A DNA stretch of 64,000 nucleotides from Pseudomonas viridiflava (GTDB lineage: Bacteria; Pseudomonadota; Gammaproteobacteria; Pseudomonadales; Pseudomonadaceae): NCBI RefSeq assembly GCF_900582195.1, contig NZ_UTHA01000063.1, positions 1 to 64,000 of the forward strand, read 5' to 3'. Position 1 is the first letter of the stretch, and the number at the start of each line of letters is the position of its first letter. The translations under genes were made by a program, and so were the position numbers. Below the pieces are notes generated by a model. The model searched no databases. It saw only the letters and a list, made by a program, of their open reading frames with translations, and had not been told where the DNA came from. This document shows positions 46,786-54,653 of this stretch, piece after piece.

Positions 46786-47785
46786 CTGGATCACCCTGCT
46801 GTGCGCCGCCGCCCTCGGTTTTTCGGTGCTGAACTACGTGTTGCTCGATGGCACCGACCTCGGTGTCGGTGTCTTGATGGGGCTGACCCCGAGCAGCGAC
46901 CATCGGCGCGCCATGGCTGTGACGATTCTGCCGATCTGGGACGCCAACGAAACCTGGCTGGTGCTCGGCGGCGGCGGGCTGCTGGCGTTGTTTCCATTGG
47001 CCTACGCGATTTTGCTGCCCGCGCTGTACTTGCCGTTCATTCTGATGTTTCTGGCGTTGATGCTCAGAGCGCTGGCGCTGGAATTTCGCGACCACTCACC
47101 CGGCGAGCACAGCAAGCGCTGGGTGGATCGTGTGTTGATGAGCGGTTCGCTGTTGACCGGCGCGATCCAGGGCGTTGTGCTCGGCACGCTGATGCAAGGC
47201 GTGCCGCACAGGGGCGGTCAATACATTGGCGACGGCAGCGAATGGTTGCGCGTGTTTCCGTGGTTTTGTGGCCTGGTGCTGGTGCTGGGCTACACGTGGC
47301 TGGGCACCTGCTGGCTGTATTGGCGAACCGTCGATGAACTGCAACGCCGCTCCGCGCGACAGGCGCGAGGCCTGGCTGTGCTGACCGTCCTGGGGCTGGT
47401 GCTGCTGGTCATCTGGAGCGCAACGTTGCACGCGCAGTATGCGCAACGATTGAGCGACCCTCGCGTCTGGATCCCCGCCACAGCGCTGCTCGGTGTCTGC
47501 TTGCTGGTGTTCTTCTGCGGGTTCGCCGGGCGCTTTGATTTTCTGCCATTGTTTGCCGCACTTGGCGTCTTTGTACTGGCCTCCGCGCTGATGCTGGTGG
47601 CCTTGTATCCGCTGATCATCCCGCCAAGTCTGACCCTGCAAGCCGCGTCGTCCAGCCCGAAAAGCCAAATGTTCATGCTGGTCGGATTTGCCGTGTTGAT
47701 CCCGGTGACATTGATCTACAACACGTTTGGCTTTCGGGTCTTCAGTGGAAAAGTCCGCGTGCGTGGAGAGGGTGATCCCCGCTGA
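46775..47785 (+). CDS. cioB: Cytochrome bd-type quinol oxidase subunit II (CioB-like)
   Basis: The 336-residue membrane partner of CioA has eight or so helices and the family motifs NYVLLDGTDLGVGVL, LPIWDANETWLVLGGGGLLALFPLAYA and ALEFRDHS. It has no haem of its own but is needed for oxidase assembly. GAGGAG lies just before the ATG at 46775, inside the end of cioA, so the two are translationally coupled. No CydX- or CioX-like small ORF was seen in the 96 bp that follow. Confidence 0.93.
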   Translation: MDTDWITLLCAAALGFSVLNYVLLDGTDLGVGVLMGLTPSSDHRRAMAVTILPIWDANETWLVLGGGGLLALFPLAYAILLPALYLPFILMFLALMLRALALEFRDHSPGEHSKRWVDRVLMSGSLLTGAIQGVVLGTLMQGVPHRGGQYIGDGSEWLRVFPWFCGLVLVLGYTWLGTCWLYWRTVDELQRRSARQARGLAVLTVLGLVLLVIWSATLHAQYAQRLSDPRVWIPATALLGVCLLVFFCGFAGRFDFLPLFAALGVFVLASALMLVALYPLIIPPSLTLQAASSSPKSQMFMLVGFAVLIPVTLIYNTFGFRVFSGKVRVRGEGDPR

Positions 47786-47881
47786 TCCGGTTTCTGCAAA
47801 ATCTCACTGAACTCGTCCTGACGCTGTCCTGCCGTATTTGAAGCAGCAGCCAAATTCATCCATCAGTGCGAGGGCTAAGCC

Positions 47882-49108
47882 ATGCGAGCAATGACCTACC
47901 ACGGCGCTCACGATGTGAGAGTCGAGAGCGTGCCTGATCCGAAACTCGAAGCGCCTGACGATATTATTCTGCGCGTCACTGCGACCGCCATTTGCGGCTC
48001 GGACCTGCACCTGTATCGGGGCAAGATTCCGACCGTCGAGCATGGCGATATCTTCGGCCATGAGTTCATGGGCATCGTCGAGGAAACCGGTTCCGCGGTG
48101 ACCGCGGTGCAGCCCGGTGACCGCGTGGTGATTCCATTCGTGATTGCCTGCGGTGACTGTTTTTTCTGTCAGCAGGAGTTGTATGCCGCGTGCGAAACCA
48201 CCAACGCCGGCACGGGGGCGGCGATGAACAAAAAACGCATTCCGCCGCCGGCCGCGTTGTTCGGTTATAGCCGGATGTACGGCGGCATTCCCGGAGGCCA
48301 GGCAGAGTTGGTGCGCGTGCCCAAGGCCAACACCGGCCCCTTCAAAGTGCCGGGCACGTTGGCGGACGAGAAAGTCCTGTTCCTCTCCGACATTCTGCCG
48401 ACCGCCTGGCAAGCGGTAATCAATGGGCAGGTCGGCCAAGGGTCGAGCGTGGCCATTTATGGCGCTGGCCCGGTGGGGCTGCTCAGCGCGGCCTGCGCGA
48501 AAATGCTCGGTGCTGACCGTATCTTCATGGTCGATCATCACCCGTATCGACTGGAGTACGCGCAACGCACATACGGCGTCATACCCATCAACTTCGATGA
48601 CGACGATGATCCGGCGGATACCATCATTCGCCAGACCCCGGGCAGCCGTGGTGTCGATGCCGTCATTGATGCTGTGGGTTTCGAAGCCAAAGGCAGTACC
48701 ACCGAAACCGTACTGGCCACGCTGAAACTCGAAGGCAGCAGCGGTAAGGCTTTGCGTCAATGCATTGCGGCGGTGCGGCGCGGCGGGGTGGTCAGCGTGC
48801 CGGGCGTCTATGCCGGATTCATCCATGGTTTTCTGTTCGGCGACGCGTTCGACAAGGGCCTGACGTTCAAGATGGGCCAGACCCATGTGCAGCGGTATCT
48901 ACCGGAACTGCTCGGTTACATCGAAACCGGCGCCTTGCAACCCGACGCGATCATTACCCACAGGCTGTCGCTTGAGCAGGCTGCCGAGGGTTACAGGATT
49001 TTCGACAAGAAACAGGAAAACTGCCGCAAGGTCATTCTGACCCCCGGCAGCAGCGACGTCCCGCTGGCGCAAATGGAAGAGATGCCGCCGTTGGTGCCCG
49101 TCAGTTGA
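47882..49108 (+). CDS. Zinc-dependent dehydrogenase, glutathione-independent formaldehyde dehydrogenase type
   Basis: A 408-residue medium-chain dehydrogenase with a catalytic zinc site [13 protein letters not shown] and FGHEFMGIV, a cysteine cluster [16 protein letters not shown], and the cofactor motif [20 protein letters not shown] followed by [12 protein letters not shown] (NAD preference). The long insert around [17 protein letters not shown] is as in FdhA-type enzymes. It oxidises formaldehyde or another short aldehyde or alcohol; the exact substrate is not certain. It lies 96 bp after cioB and may be read from the same promoter. Confidence 0.9.
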   Translation: MRAMTYHGAHDVRVESVPDPKLEAPDDIILRVTATAICGSDLHLYRGKIPTVEHGDIFGHEFMGIVEETGSAVTAVQPGDRVVIPFVIACGDCFFCQQELYAACETTNAGTGAAMNKKRIPPPAALFGYSRMYGGIPGGQAELVRVPKANTGPFKVPGTLADEKVLFLSDILPTAWQAVINGQVGQGSSVAIYGAGPVGLLSAACAKMLGADRIFMVDHHPYRLEYAQRTYGVIPINFDDDDDPADTIIRQTPGSRGVDAVIDAVGFEAKGSTTETVLATLKLEGSSGKALRQCIAAVRRGGVVSVPGVYAGFIHGFLFGDAFDKGLTFKMGQTHVQRYLPELLGYIETGALQPDAIITHRLSLEQAAEGYRIFDKKQENCRKVILTPGSSDVPLAQMEEMPPLVPVS

Positions 49109-49169
49109 GCAACCATGAACAGCGGGGCGATGCCGATGGCAAGCCCCGCACGATGGTTAATGAATCAGC

Positions 49170-49373
49170 TTACGACGCCGAATGCTGGCTGACGTGTTTT
49201 GGCCCTGCCAACGCCCAGGCAATCAACCCGAACAACGGCACAAACACGATCAGCACGATCCACACGCCTTTATTGCTCGCTTTCCCCTCGCTCTTGCGCA
49301 CCCGATTGATGGCCCAGAGTTCGATAAGCAGAAGAACTGCCGCCAGTACGATCCACACGGTTTCGATTTGCAT
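49170..49373 (-). CDS. Small PLDc_N-type membrane protein
   Basis: The 67-residue protein has two hydrophobic helices (VWIVLAAVLLLIELWAI and GVWIVLIVFVPLFGLIAWAL) separated by a basic loop, with GPKHVSQ after the second. This is the PLDc_N (phospholipase D N-terminal-like) pattern, found in many small membrane proteins without a phospholipase domain. It is convergent with the dehydrogenase and lies just downstream of the cobalamin-type operon. Confidence 0.85.
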   Translation of the reverse strand: MQIETVWIVLAAVLLLIELWAINRVRKSEGKASNKGVWIVLIVFVPLFGLIAWALAGPKHVSQHSAS

Positions 49374-49423
49374 TGGCTACCTCCTGATGGTCTGTTCGTT
49401 AGGTGGCATGTGCTGCGGCGGGT

Positions 49424-50344
49424 TCATTTATTTTTCTTCAGGGCATTGAGTCGGCGAGCCAGTTCGAGGGCTACTTGACCACTGTTGAAGGTGGGCAGCA
49501 GGTGGGTGAAGGGGATGTCGATCATTCGGTTCTCGCGCACGGCGCGCAGTTGTGACAGCACCGGGTCGTGGGTCAACAGATGGCGTTTGCGACTGGCCGG
49601 GGACCATTGCGCGTCAGCCAGCAGGATTACGTCGGGGTCGCTGGCCAGCAGGGTTTCGCTGTTGGCGGTCACGCGATAAAGATTGATGTCGGCGAACACA
49701 TTGCGCGCACCGGCGGCGGCCAGTAGCGGGGTGACAAACCCGCGTTGACCTTCGCTGTCGAGGCCTTTTACTTCGCTGTCGAGATAGAACACTGACAGCG
49801 GTTTACCCGAACCGGCCAACGCTCGGGCGCTGGCGAGATTGGCGTCCATAGCCTCACTCAATTGCCGCGCCTTTGCCTGTTTGTGCAGCAGTTTGCCCAG
49901 CGTCAGCAAGTCATTGCGCACATGCGCGAAGTAATCCAGCGAGTGCCCGTTGCAGGCCGACTCCAATAGATACGAACCGACGCCATTGCGCGCCAGCCCC
50001 GAGCGCGAGGTCACACCGTCGCCGAACGCCGTGGCAAAACCACCGATCACCAGGTCTGGCTTCTGCGCGTAAAGCACTTCACTGGCCGGGTACTGGCGGG
50101 CTATCACCGGCACGCCGAAGTACGCGGATGTTCGCTGACCGGCCTCGGTGTCATCCAGATAGGCCACGCCAACCAATGCAGGCCCCGCGCCCAGCGCCAG
50201 AACGAGATCCGCCGCATGCTGATTGAGCGCGACGATGCGCGCGGGCTGCACGACGCTCCATTCCTCGCCGCAATTACGGTAACTGTGAGCGAGTACAGGC
50301 ATTGAACAGAGCAGGGCACCAAGCGCTATCAGGGTCGATCTCAT
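49424..50344 (-). CDS. ABC transporter periplasmic binding protein, cobalamin/cobinamide or iron type (BtuF-like)
   Basis: A 306-residue secreted protein with a signal peptide ending ALLCSMPVLA. It has the class III binding-protein fold: PARIVALNQHAADLVLALGAGPALVGVAYLDD, YAQKPDLVIGG, and DPVLSQLRAVRENRMIDIP. By operon context (cobalamin riboswitch, TonB receptor, ferredoxin) it should bind a corrinoid; an iron-chelate role is the alternative. Its start overlaps the ferredoxin stop (ATGA). No permease or ATPase gene follows, so a BtuCD partner must be elsewhere. Confidence 0.88.
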   Translation of the reverse strand: MRSTLIALGALLCSMPVLAHSYRNCGEEWSVVQPARIVALNQHAADLVLALGAGPALVGVAYLDDTEAGQRTSAYFGVPVIARQYPASEVLYAQKPDLVIGGFATAFGDGVTSRSGLARNGVGSYLLESACNGHSLDYFAHVRNDLLTLGKLLHKQAKARQLSEAMDANLASARALAGSGKPLSVFYLDSEVKGLDSEGQRGFVTPLLAAAGARNVFADINLYRVTANSETLLASDPDVILLADAQWSPASRKRHLLTHDPVLSQLRAVRENRMIDIPFTHLLPTFNSGQVALELARRLNALKKNK

Positions 50345-50700
50345 GTTCGCGCCTTGATCAGCAAACCCGCGACCACTTCACCGCCAATCAGATGCCCTTC
50401 GACCAGTCGCTGCACATCGTCCTTGCTGTGTACGCCATACCAGCAGCGTTCCGGATACACCGTGACGATCGGCCCCAGATTGCACGGAAACTGGCAGTGG
50501 GTGCGGGTCAGCAAAACGCCGCCCGGGGTCTCGATACGGTCGTTCGACAGCAAATCCCGGCGCAGGGTTTTCCATAACTGCAAGGCACCGCGCTGGGTGC
50601 AGCGCGGCCCGGTGCAGAGGAACACATGGCGCGTATGCTCGGGCACCTGCGACCAGTCGGGGTGGGTGTCGACGCCGTCGATGGTTTTGATTTCACTCAT
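50341..50700 (-). CDS. (2Fe-2S) ferredoxin-like protein of the cobalamin operon
   Basis: A 119-residue thioredoxin-fold ferredoxin with four cysteines placed as in shethna-type 2Fe-2S proteins: C29 and C34 in FLCTGPRCTQRGA, and C69 and C73 in THCQFPCNLGP. It sits between a TonB receptor and a periplasmic binding protein, overlapping both by 1-4 bp, so the three are one translational unit. A reducing role toward the cobalt of imported corrinoids is a fair guess, since cobalamin metabolism needs low-potential electrons; there is no direct sequence proof. Confidence 0.88.
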   Translation of the reverse strand: MSEIKTIDGVDTHPDWSQVPEHTRHVFLCTGPRCTQRGALQLWKTLRRDLLSNDRIETPGGVLLTRTHCQFPCNLGPIVTVYPERCWYGVHSKDDVQRLVEGHLIGGEVVAGLLIKART

Positions 50701-52637
50701 CAGAAGCGGTACGTGTAGCGTACTTCGGAGGTGAACGGCCGGCCGAGGTTGTCGACGTTGCTTGAGCGGCTGGTGACGTAATCACGGTCGAGGAAGTTTT
50801 CCACCAGCAGGCTAACGCGGTGGTGGTGGGCGTTGTCGAGGTAGCGATAAGCGTCGGCATCGACCACCGAATAATGGCCGTACTCCACCTGTTTCGAACT
50901 GGTGATGTCGCGGATGTAGCGGATCGCGCCGCCGGCACCCCATAGGCGATTTTCCGCTTCATAACCCACGCGTGAACGGGCGAAGAAGCTCGGAATGTCG
51001 TTGATGGTCGCCCCCGTGCGCGATTCGGTGAGATTACGCGTCATGTCCGCTTGCAGGCTCCACTGCTCGTTGAGCACCAGTTTCGCGTCGGCCTCGAAAC
51101 CGCGCATACGCACCTGGCCTTCACCGTTGACCCACTGAATGTCATCGAGGGTGATCAGGTCGTCGATCTTGCGTTTGAACAGGGTCACGCTGGCGCTGAA
51201 TTCGCGGTCGAGCAAGAAGCCTTTGTAGTCGACGCCGAGTTCAGCGTTGCGGCTTTTTTCCGGTTTCAGGTTGCGATTGCCGATCTCGTCGCCCGGTTCA
51301 TTGACGAACAATTGCTCGGCGTTCGGCAGTTTGTAGGCGCTGCCGTATTGACCGCGCACCGACCAGTTGTCGTTGAGGTCATACAGCGAAGTGAGCATGC
51401 CGACTGTGGCGCTGTCGCCGCCGCTCATGGCTTCGTGGCGCACACCGATGCTCGGATGCCAGTCGGGCAGGGCGTCGATTTGCGGGCGCAGTTGCGTGTA
51501 GAGCGCGTGGGCTTCGGCCTTGTCGTTATCGATGATCAGTACATCGTCCTGGCCCTTGAACCATTGGTTGTCGGTACCGAACACCAGCACATGGCCGCCG
51601 GGCAATTCAGCCTTGCCTTCGGCTTGCACACCCCAGTCGGTGAAACCCCAATAGTCGTTGTGGTTGATGACTTTGGTCCCGCCGCCGGCGACGTTGTTGA
51701 CCCGGGTGTAGCGCGTGTCCCAGTCGTTGATATGGGCTTTGACGAAGTAGCTCAGGCGTTCGTTGAGGGTTTGCTCGAAGGTCGCCGTGGCGATCTGCTG
51801 CACGCGGTCGTTGGTGGTCTTGTGATTGTCGACCGGGCGGGCGAAGTCGAGGTTGGCGTCGGCATACTGGTAGAACAGTTCCAGCCGCGCATCGTCGCCG
51901 AAGGACTGGATCGCCTTGCCGCCGAAGGTGGTGACTTCGTAGGCACGCTTCTTTTCGCTGACGTTTTTCATGTCGCGGTTGCGATAGGGCTGGTAACCGT
52001 CGGAAACGTTGTGGCTGACGTACGCCAGCAAGCCGAGATCGCCGAAGCCATTGGTGAAGATATTCTCGACCCGCGCATCCTCGGTGGTGCCGCCAAAGCT
52101 GTCCACGCCCAGGTTCACTTCACCGGAGGCTTTGCGCGATTGCGGGCTGCGGGTAACGATGTTGATGACGCCAGACACGGCTTGGGTGCCGAACAACAGG
52201 CTCTGGCCGCCTTTGAGCACTTCGATGCGCTCGATGGCGTTGGCTGGCAGGGTGTCCAGATAGAGGCCGCCGTACAGGCGATTGTTCAGGCGCACGCCGT
52301 CGAGCAGGATCAGTGTGTCGTCGTTGCGCCCGCCCAGCAACGAATAGGTGCCGTAGTCGAACGGGCCGTTTTTCGGCGCCACATACAGGCCGGGGATGAA
52401 CATCTGCATGACGCGGCTGACATCGGCACTGGGGCCGGCGCGTTCGATCTGTTCGCGGCTGACGATTTCGACCTTGCTGCCGAACTTCGCCATTTCGGCG
52501 ACCGTGGTGGACTCCACCGACGGTGCGGAAACGATCTGCTGATTGAGTTCCAGCGGCGCGTCGTCGGCCAGCAGCAGCGGGCTGAACAGGCAGCCAAACA
52601 AAAGGGTTGGAGCAGAAGTGTTGAAAGGTCGAATCAT
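50700..52637 (-). CDS. TonB-dependent outer membrane receptor, corrinoid (BtuB-like)
   Basis: The 645-residue receptor has a signal peptide (APTLLFGCLFSPLLLA), an N-terminal plug domain (VEIVSREQIERAG, LILLDGVRLNNRLYGG, IERIEVLKGGQSLLFGTQAVSGVINIVT) and a 22-strand-type barrel ending in VRYTYRF with the terminal aromatic. The ATG at 52637 begins the signal peptide; the open frame continues upstream into the riboswitch. A cobalamin riboswitch in the leader identifies corrinoid as the likely ligand. It should be repressed when cobalamin is plentiful. Confidence 0.95.
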   Translation of the reverse strand: MIRPFNTSAPTLLFGCLFSPLLLADDAPLELNQQIVSAPSVESTTVAEMAKFGSKVEIVSREQIERAGPSADVSRVMQMFIPGLYVAPKNGPFDYGTYSLLGGRNDDTLILLDGVRLNNRLYGGLYLDTLPANAIERIEVLKGGQSLLFGTQAVSGVINIVTRSPQSRKASGEVNLGVDSFGGTTEDARVENIFTNGFGDLGLLAYVSHNVSDGYQPYRNRDMKNVSEKKRAYEVTTFGGKAIQSFGDDARLELFYQYADANLDFARPVDNHKTTNDRVQQIATATFEQTLNERLSYFVKAHINDWDTRYTRVNNVAGGGTKVINHNDYWGFTDWGVQAEGKAELPGGHVLVFGTDNQWFKGQDDVLIIDNDKAEAHALYTQLRPQIDALPDWHPSIGVRHEAMSGGDSATVGMLTSLYDLNDNWSVRGQYGSAYKLPNAEQLFVNEPGDEIGNRNLKPEKSRNAELGVDYKGFLLDREFSASVTLFKRKIDDLITLDDIQWVNGEGQVRMRGFEADAKLVLNEQWSLQADMTRNLTESRTGATINDIPSFFARSRVGYEAENRLWGAGGAIRYIRDITSSKQVEYGHYSVVDADAYRYLDNAHHHRVSLLVENFLDRDYVTSRSSNVDNLGRPFTSEVRYTYRF

Positions 52638-52732
52638 TGTCTTCTCGAAAAGGATCTTCGCAGAAGAGCATGCAGGAGAAGGCATCGCGCACAGCCAATA
52701 CCGGCCCATGCCCGCCCACCGCAGGATTTTGC

Positions 52733-52930
52733 CAAACGAAATTCCAGGCCGGTCTCCGGGCTCGCGCGTATCGAGGCTTTCACCTTCCCATGGCCCAGTG
52801 GCCACAGTGGTCTGTCGAAAGCATCACGCGCATACCGTTGCGGGGGCAGCACCGGACTTGTTCGAAAAGAACGTACCGGTTTCCCGTTTCACCCCATGCA
52901 CGGCGGCATGGGACACCTGAAACTGGCCGG
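52733..52930 (-). promoter_or_regulatory. Cobalamin (AdoCbl-type) riboswitch
   Basis: Reading the minus strand, the leader of the TonB gene has the cobalamin riboswitch elements in order: AGGTGTCCCATGCC, GGGAAACCGGT, GCTGCCCCCGCAACGGTA, then GGCCACTG, GGGAAGG and GAGCCCGGAGACCGGCC. Spacing is right for a class I aptamer. It ends about 95 bases before the receptor's ATG, room for an expression platform. Binding should turn off the receptor, ferredoxin and binding-protein genes together. Confidence 0.95.
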
Positions 52931-53031
52931 CATCTGAACATTCGACAGACCGTTCGTCAACTTTTCGGGATCCGGGTGACTGGCCGGAAAATGGCCCGGG
53001 TTGCCTATTGCCAAGCACCCGTCGCGCACCA

Positions 53032-53050
53032 GACAATAAGAGTCATTATC
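53032..53050. promoter_or_regulatory. Fur box upstream of the iron-responsive sigma factor
   Basis: The 19 bases starting GACAATAAG and ending TCATTATC match the Fur consensus at 15 of 19 positions. They lie 22 bp before the sigma gene, so iron repression of the regulatory pair is expected. Confidence 0.8.
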
Positions 53051-53072
53051 ACTCGCGAATTATTCCAGCCTC

Positions 53073-53594
53073 ATGTCCGCCGACGATTTATCCCTGCGCA
53101 GCGCCGTCAATGACCTGTATTGCGACCATCACGGGTGGTTGAAAGGCTGGTTGCGCAAGCGTCTGAGCAACTCTTTCGATGCGGCCGACCTGGCGCAGGA
53201 CACCTTTGTCCGGGTCATCAAGGCCCGAAGCGCTCTGGACATCCGCGAGCCGCGTCCTTACCTGTCGATGATCGCCAAAGGTTTGCTTGTTGACCTGTTC
53301 CGCCGGCGTTCGCTGGAGCAATCCTGGCTGGAAGCTTTGGCGGCCATGCCACAGGAGCAACAGCCTTCGCTGGAAGAGCAGGCGATCCTGTTACAGGCGC
53401 TGGTGGAAATCGACCGTCTGCTGCAAGGGCTGGGGCCGAAGGTCAAGCAGACCTTCATCCTGTCGCAATTCGACGGTCTGACCTACCCGCAGATTGCCGA
53501 GCGCTTGAACATCAGCGTGCGCAGCGTCAACAACTACATGGCCAAAGCCATGGAGCATTGCTGTCTGATGCAGATTCAGATGCAACTGACATGA
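53073..53594 (+). CDS. ECF sigma factor, iron-starvation (FecI) type
   Basis: A 173-residue sigma-70 ECF factor. Region 2 reads HHGWLKGWLRKRLSNSFDAADLAQDTFVRVIKA. Region 4 has TFILSQFDGLTYPQIAERLNISVRSVNNYMAKAM. This is the FecI/PupI family that transcribes a TonB receptor gene on a signal from the outer membrane. It is followed at once, with a 4-bp overlap, by a FecR-type gene. A Fur box sits upstream. Confidence 0.95.
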   Translation: MSADDLSLRSAVNDLYCDHHGWLKGWLRKRLSNSFDAADLAQDTFVRVIKARSALDIREPRPYLSMIAKGLLVDLFRRRSLEQSWLEALAAMPQEQQPSLEEQAILLQALVEIDRLLQGLGPKVKQTFILSQFDGLTYPQIAERLNISVRSVNNYMAKAMEHCCLMQIQMQLT

Positions 53595-54544
53595 GCCTGT
53601 CGCCCGCCGAACTACAAGCGATCAGCGCCGCCGCCCGCTGGTACGCGCGTCTGCATTCCGGCATCGCCAACGAGGCCGATCGCGCTGCGTGGAACGACTG
53701 GTTGCGCGCCGACCCTGCCCATCAGCAAGCCTGGCAACACATGGCGGCCGTCGGCGAACAAATGGCCAGTGTGCCAGGCGCGTTGGCGGCACCGGCGTTG
53801 CGCGGGGTCGAGCGATCCCGGCGGCAGGTATTGCGCAGCGTAGTGCTGCTGGCCTCGGCGGGTTCGCTGGGCTGGCTCGGCTGGCGCAGTGAGCCCTCGC
53901 AAAACCTGCTTGCCGATTTCCGTACCGGCGTGGGCGAGCGACGTCAGTTTCGTCTGGCCGATGGCAGTTCCTTGCTGCTCAACACCGACACCTCGGTCAA
54001 TCTGCGTTTCGACGGTCGCCAGCGCACCCTGGAATTACTGTCGGGCGAGATTCTGGTGAGCACCGCGGCCGATCCGTCGCAACGTCCGTTCAAAGTAATG
54101 ACCCGGCATGGACAAGTGCTGGCGTTGGGCACGCGGTTCATCGTCCGCTCACAAGAGCGCGGTGGCGAGGTGTCGGTGCTCGAGAAGGCGGTCGAAGTCA
54201 GCTCGGCGGGCGGTGGCTCGACGGTGCGTCTGGAAGCCGGGCAATCGCTGGATTTCAATGCCCGCTCGGTGAGCGCGATTCTCCGCAACGATGCGTCGGT
54301 TGGTGCCTGGCAGCAAGGCAGCATCATCGCGCTCAACCGTCCTCTGGCCGAGTTGCTGGCGGATATTTCGCGTTATAGACGCGGTGTGTTGCGCTGCGAT
54401 CCACGCATCGGCCAACTGAAAATTTCCGGTGCATTCCCGATCGATAACACCGACCTCGCACTGGCGGCGCTGGAGAGTGGATTCTCCCTGCGCATCAACC
54501 AGTACAGCCGTTATTGGGTGAATGTTGCGCCGCCTGCCCAGTGA
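53591..54544 (+). CDS. FecR-type anti-sigma/signal transducer
   Basis: The 317-residue protein has an N-terminal cytoplasmic DUF4880 segment (ISAAARWYARLHSGIANEADRAAWNDWLRADPAHQQAW), one membrane helix (SVVLLASAGSLGWLGW, about residues 82-98) and a periplasmic FecR domain (GERRQFRLADGSSLLLNTDTSV, HGQVLALGTRFIV). A C-terminal secretin-like fold should contact the receptor's signalling domain. It holds or activates the sigma factor according to whether the receptor is loaded. It overlaps the sigma gene by ATGA. Confidence 0.95.
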   Translation: MSLSPAELQAISAAARWYARLHSGIANEADRAAWNDWLRADPAHQQAWQHMAAVGEQMASVPGALAAPALRGVERSRRQVLRSVVLLASAGSLGWLGWRSEPSQNLLADFRTGVGERRQFRLADGSSLLLNTDTSVNLRFDGRQRTLELLSGEILVSTAADPSQRPFKVMTRHGQVLALGTRFIVRSQERGGEVSVLEKAVEVSSAGGGSTVRLEAGQSLDFNARSVSAILRNDASVGAWQQGSIIALNRPLAELLADISRYRRGVLRCDPRIGQLKISGAFPIDNTDLALAALESGFSLRINQYSRYWVNVAPPAQ

Positions 54545-54559
54545 TGGGCGCCGTGAACC

Positions 54560-54565
54560 GGAAAT
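54560..54565 (+). promoter_or_regulatory. Candidate -35 element of a FecI-type promoter for the receptor
   Basis: GGAAAT lies 94 bp before the receptor ATG and is identical to the -35 element I recall for the E. coli fecA promoter. A matching -10 sequence is not obvious, so this is only a candidate. Confidence 0.4.
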
Positions 54566-54653
54566 ATTTTTTACAGCGTTTGCACTTTTCGCGCACACCG
54601 TTCGGCTCATCCCTCAATGAGTTTTTATTGAGCGTTTCTGGGGGAGGGTAAGC

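Noticed and set aside
47804..48886. 360-codon minus-strand frame opposite the formaldehyde-dehydrogenase-like gene
   Set aside because: The plus-strand enzyme is clear; the antisense product has shadow composition.
51051..52937. 628-codon open frame on the plus strand
   Set aside because: It is antisense to the TonB receptor gene and riboswitch. Its translation is low-complexity (Val, Glu, Ala, Asp-rich) without domains; an effect of GC-rich codon use.
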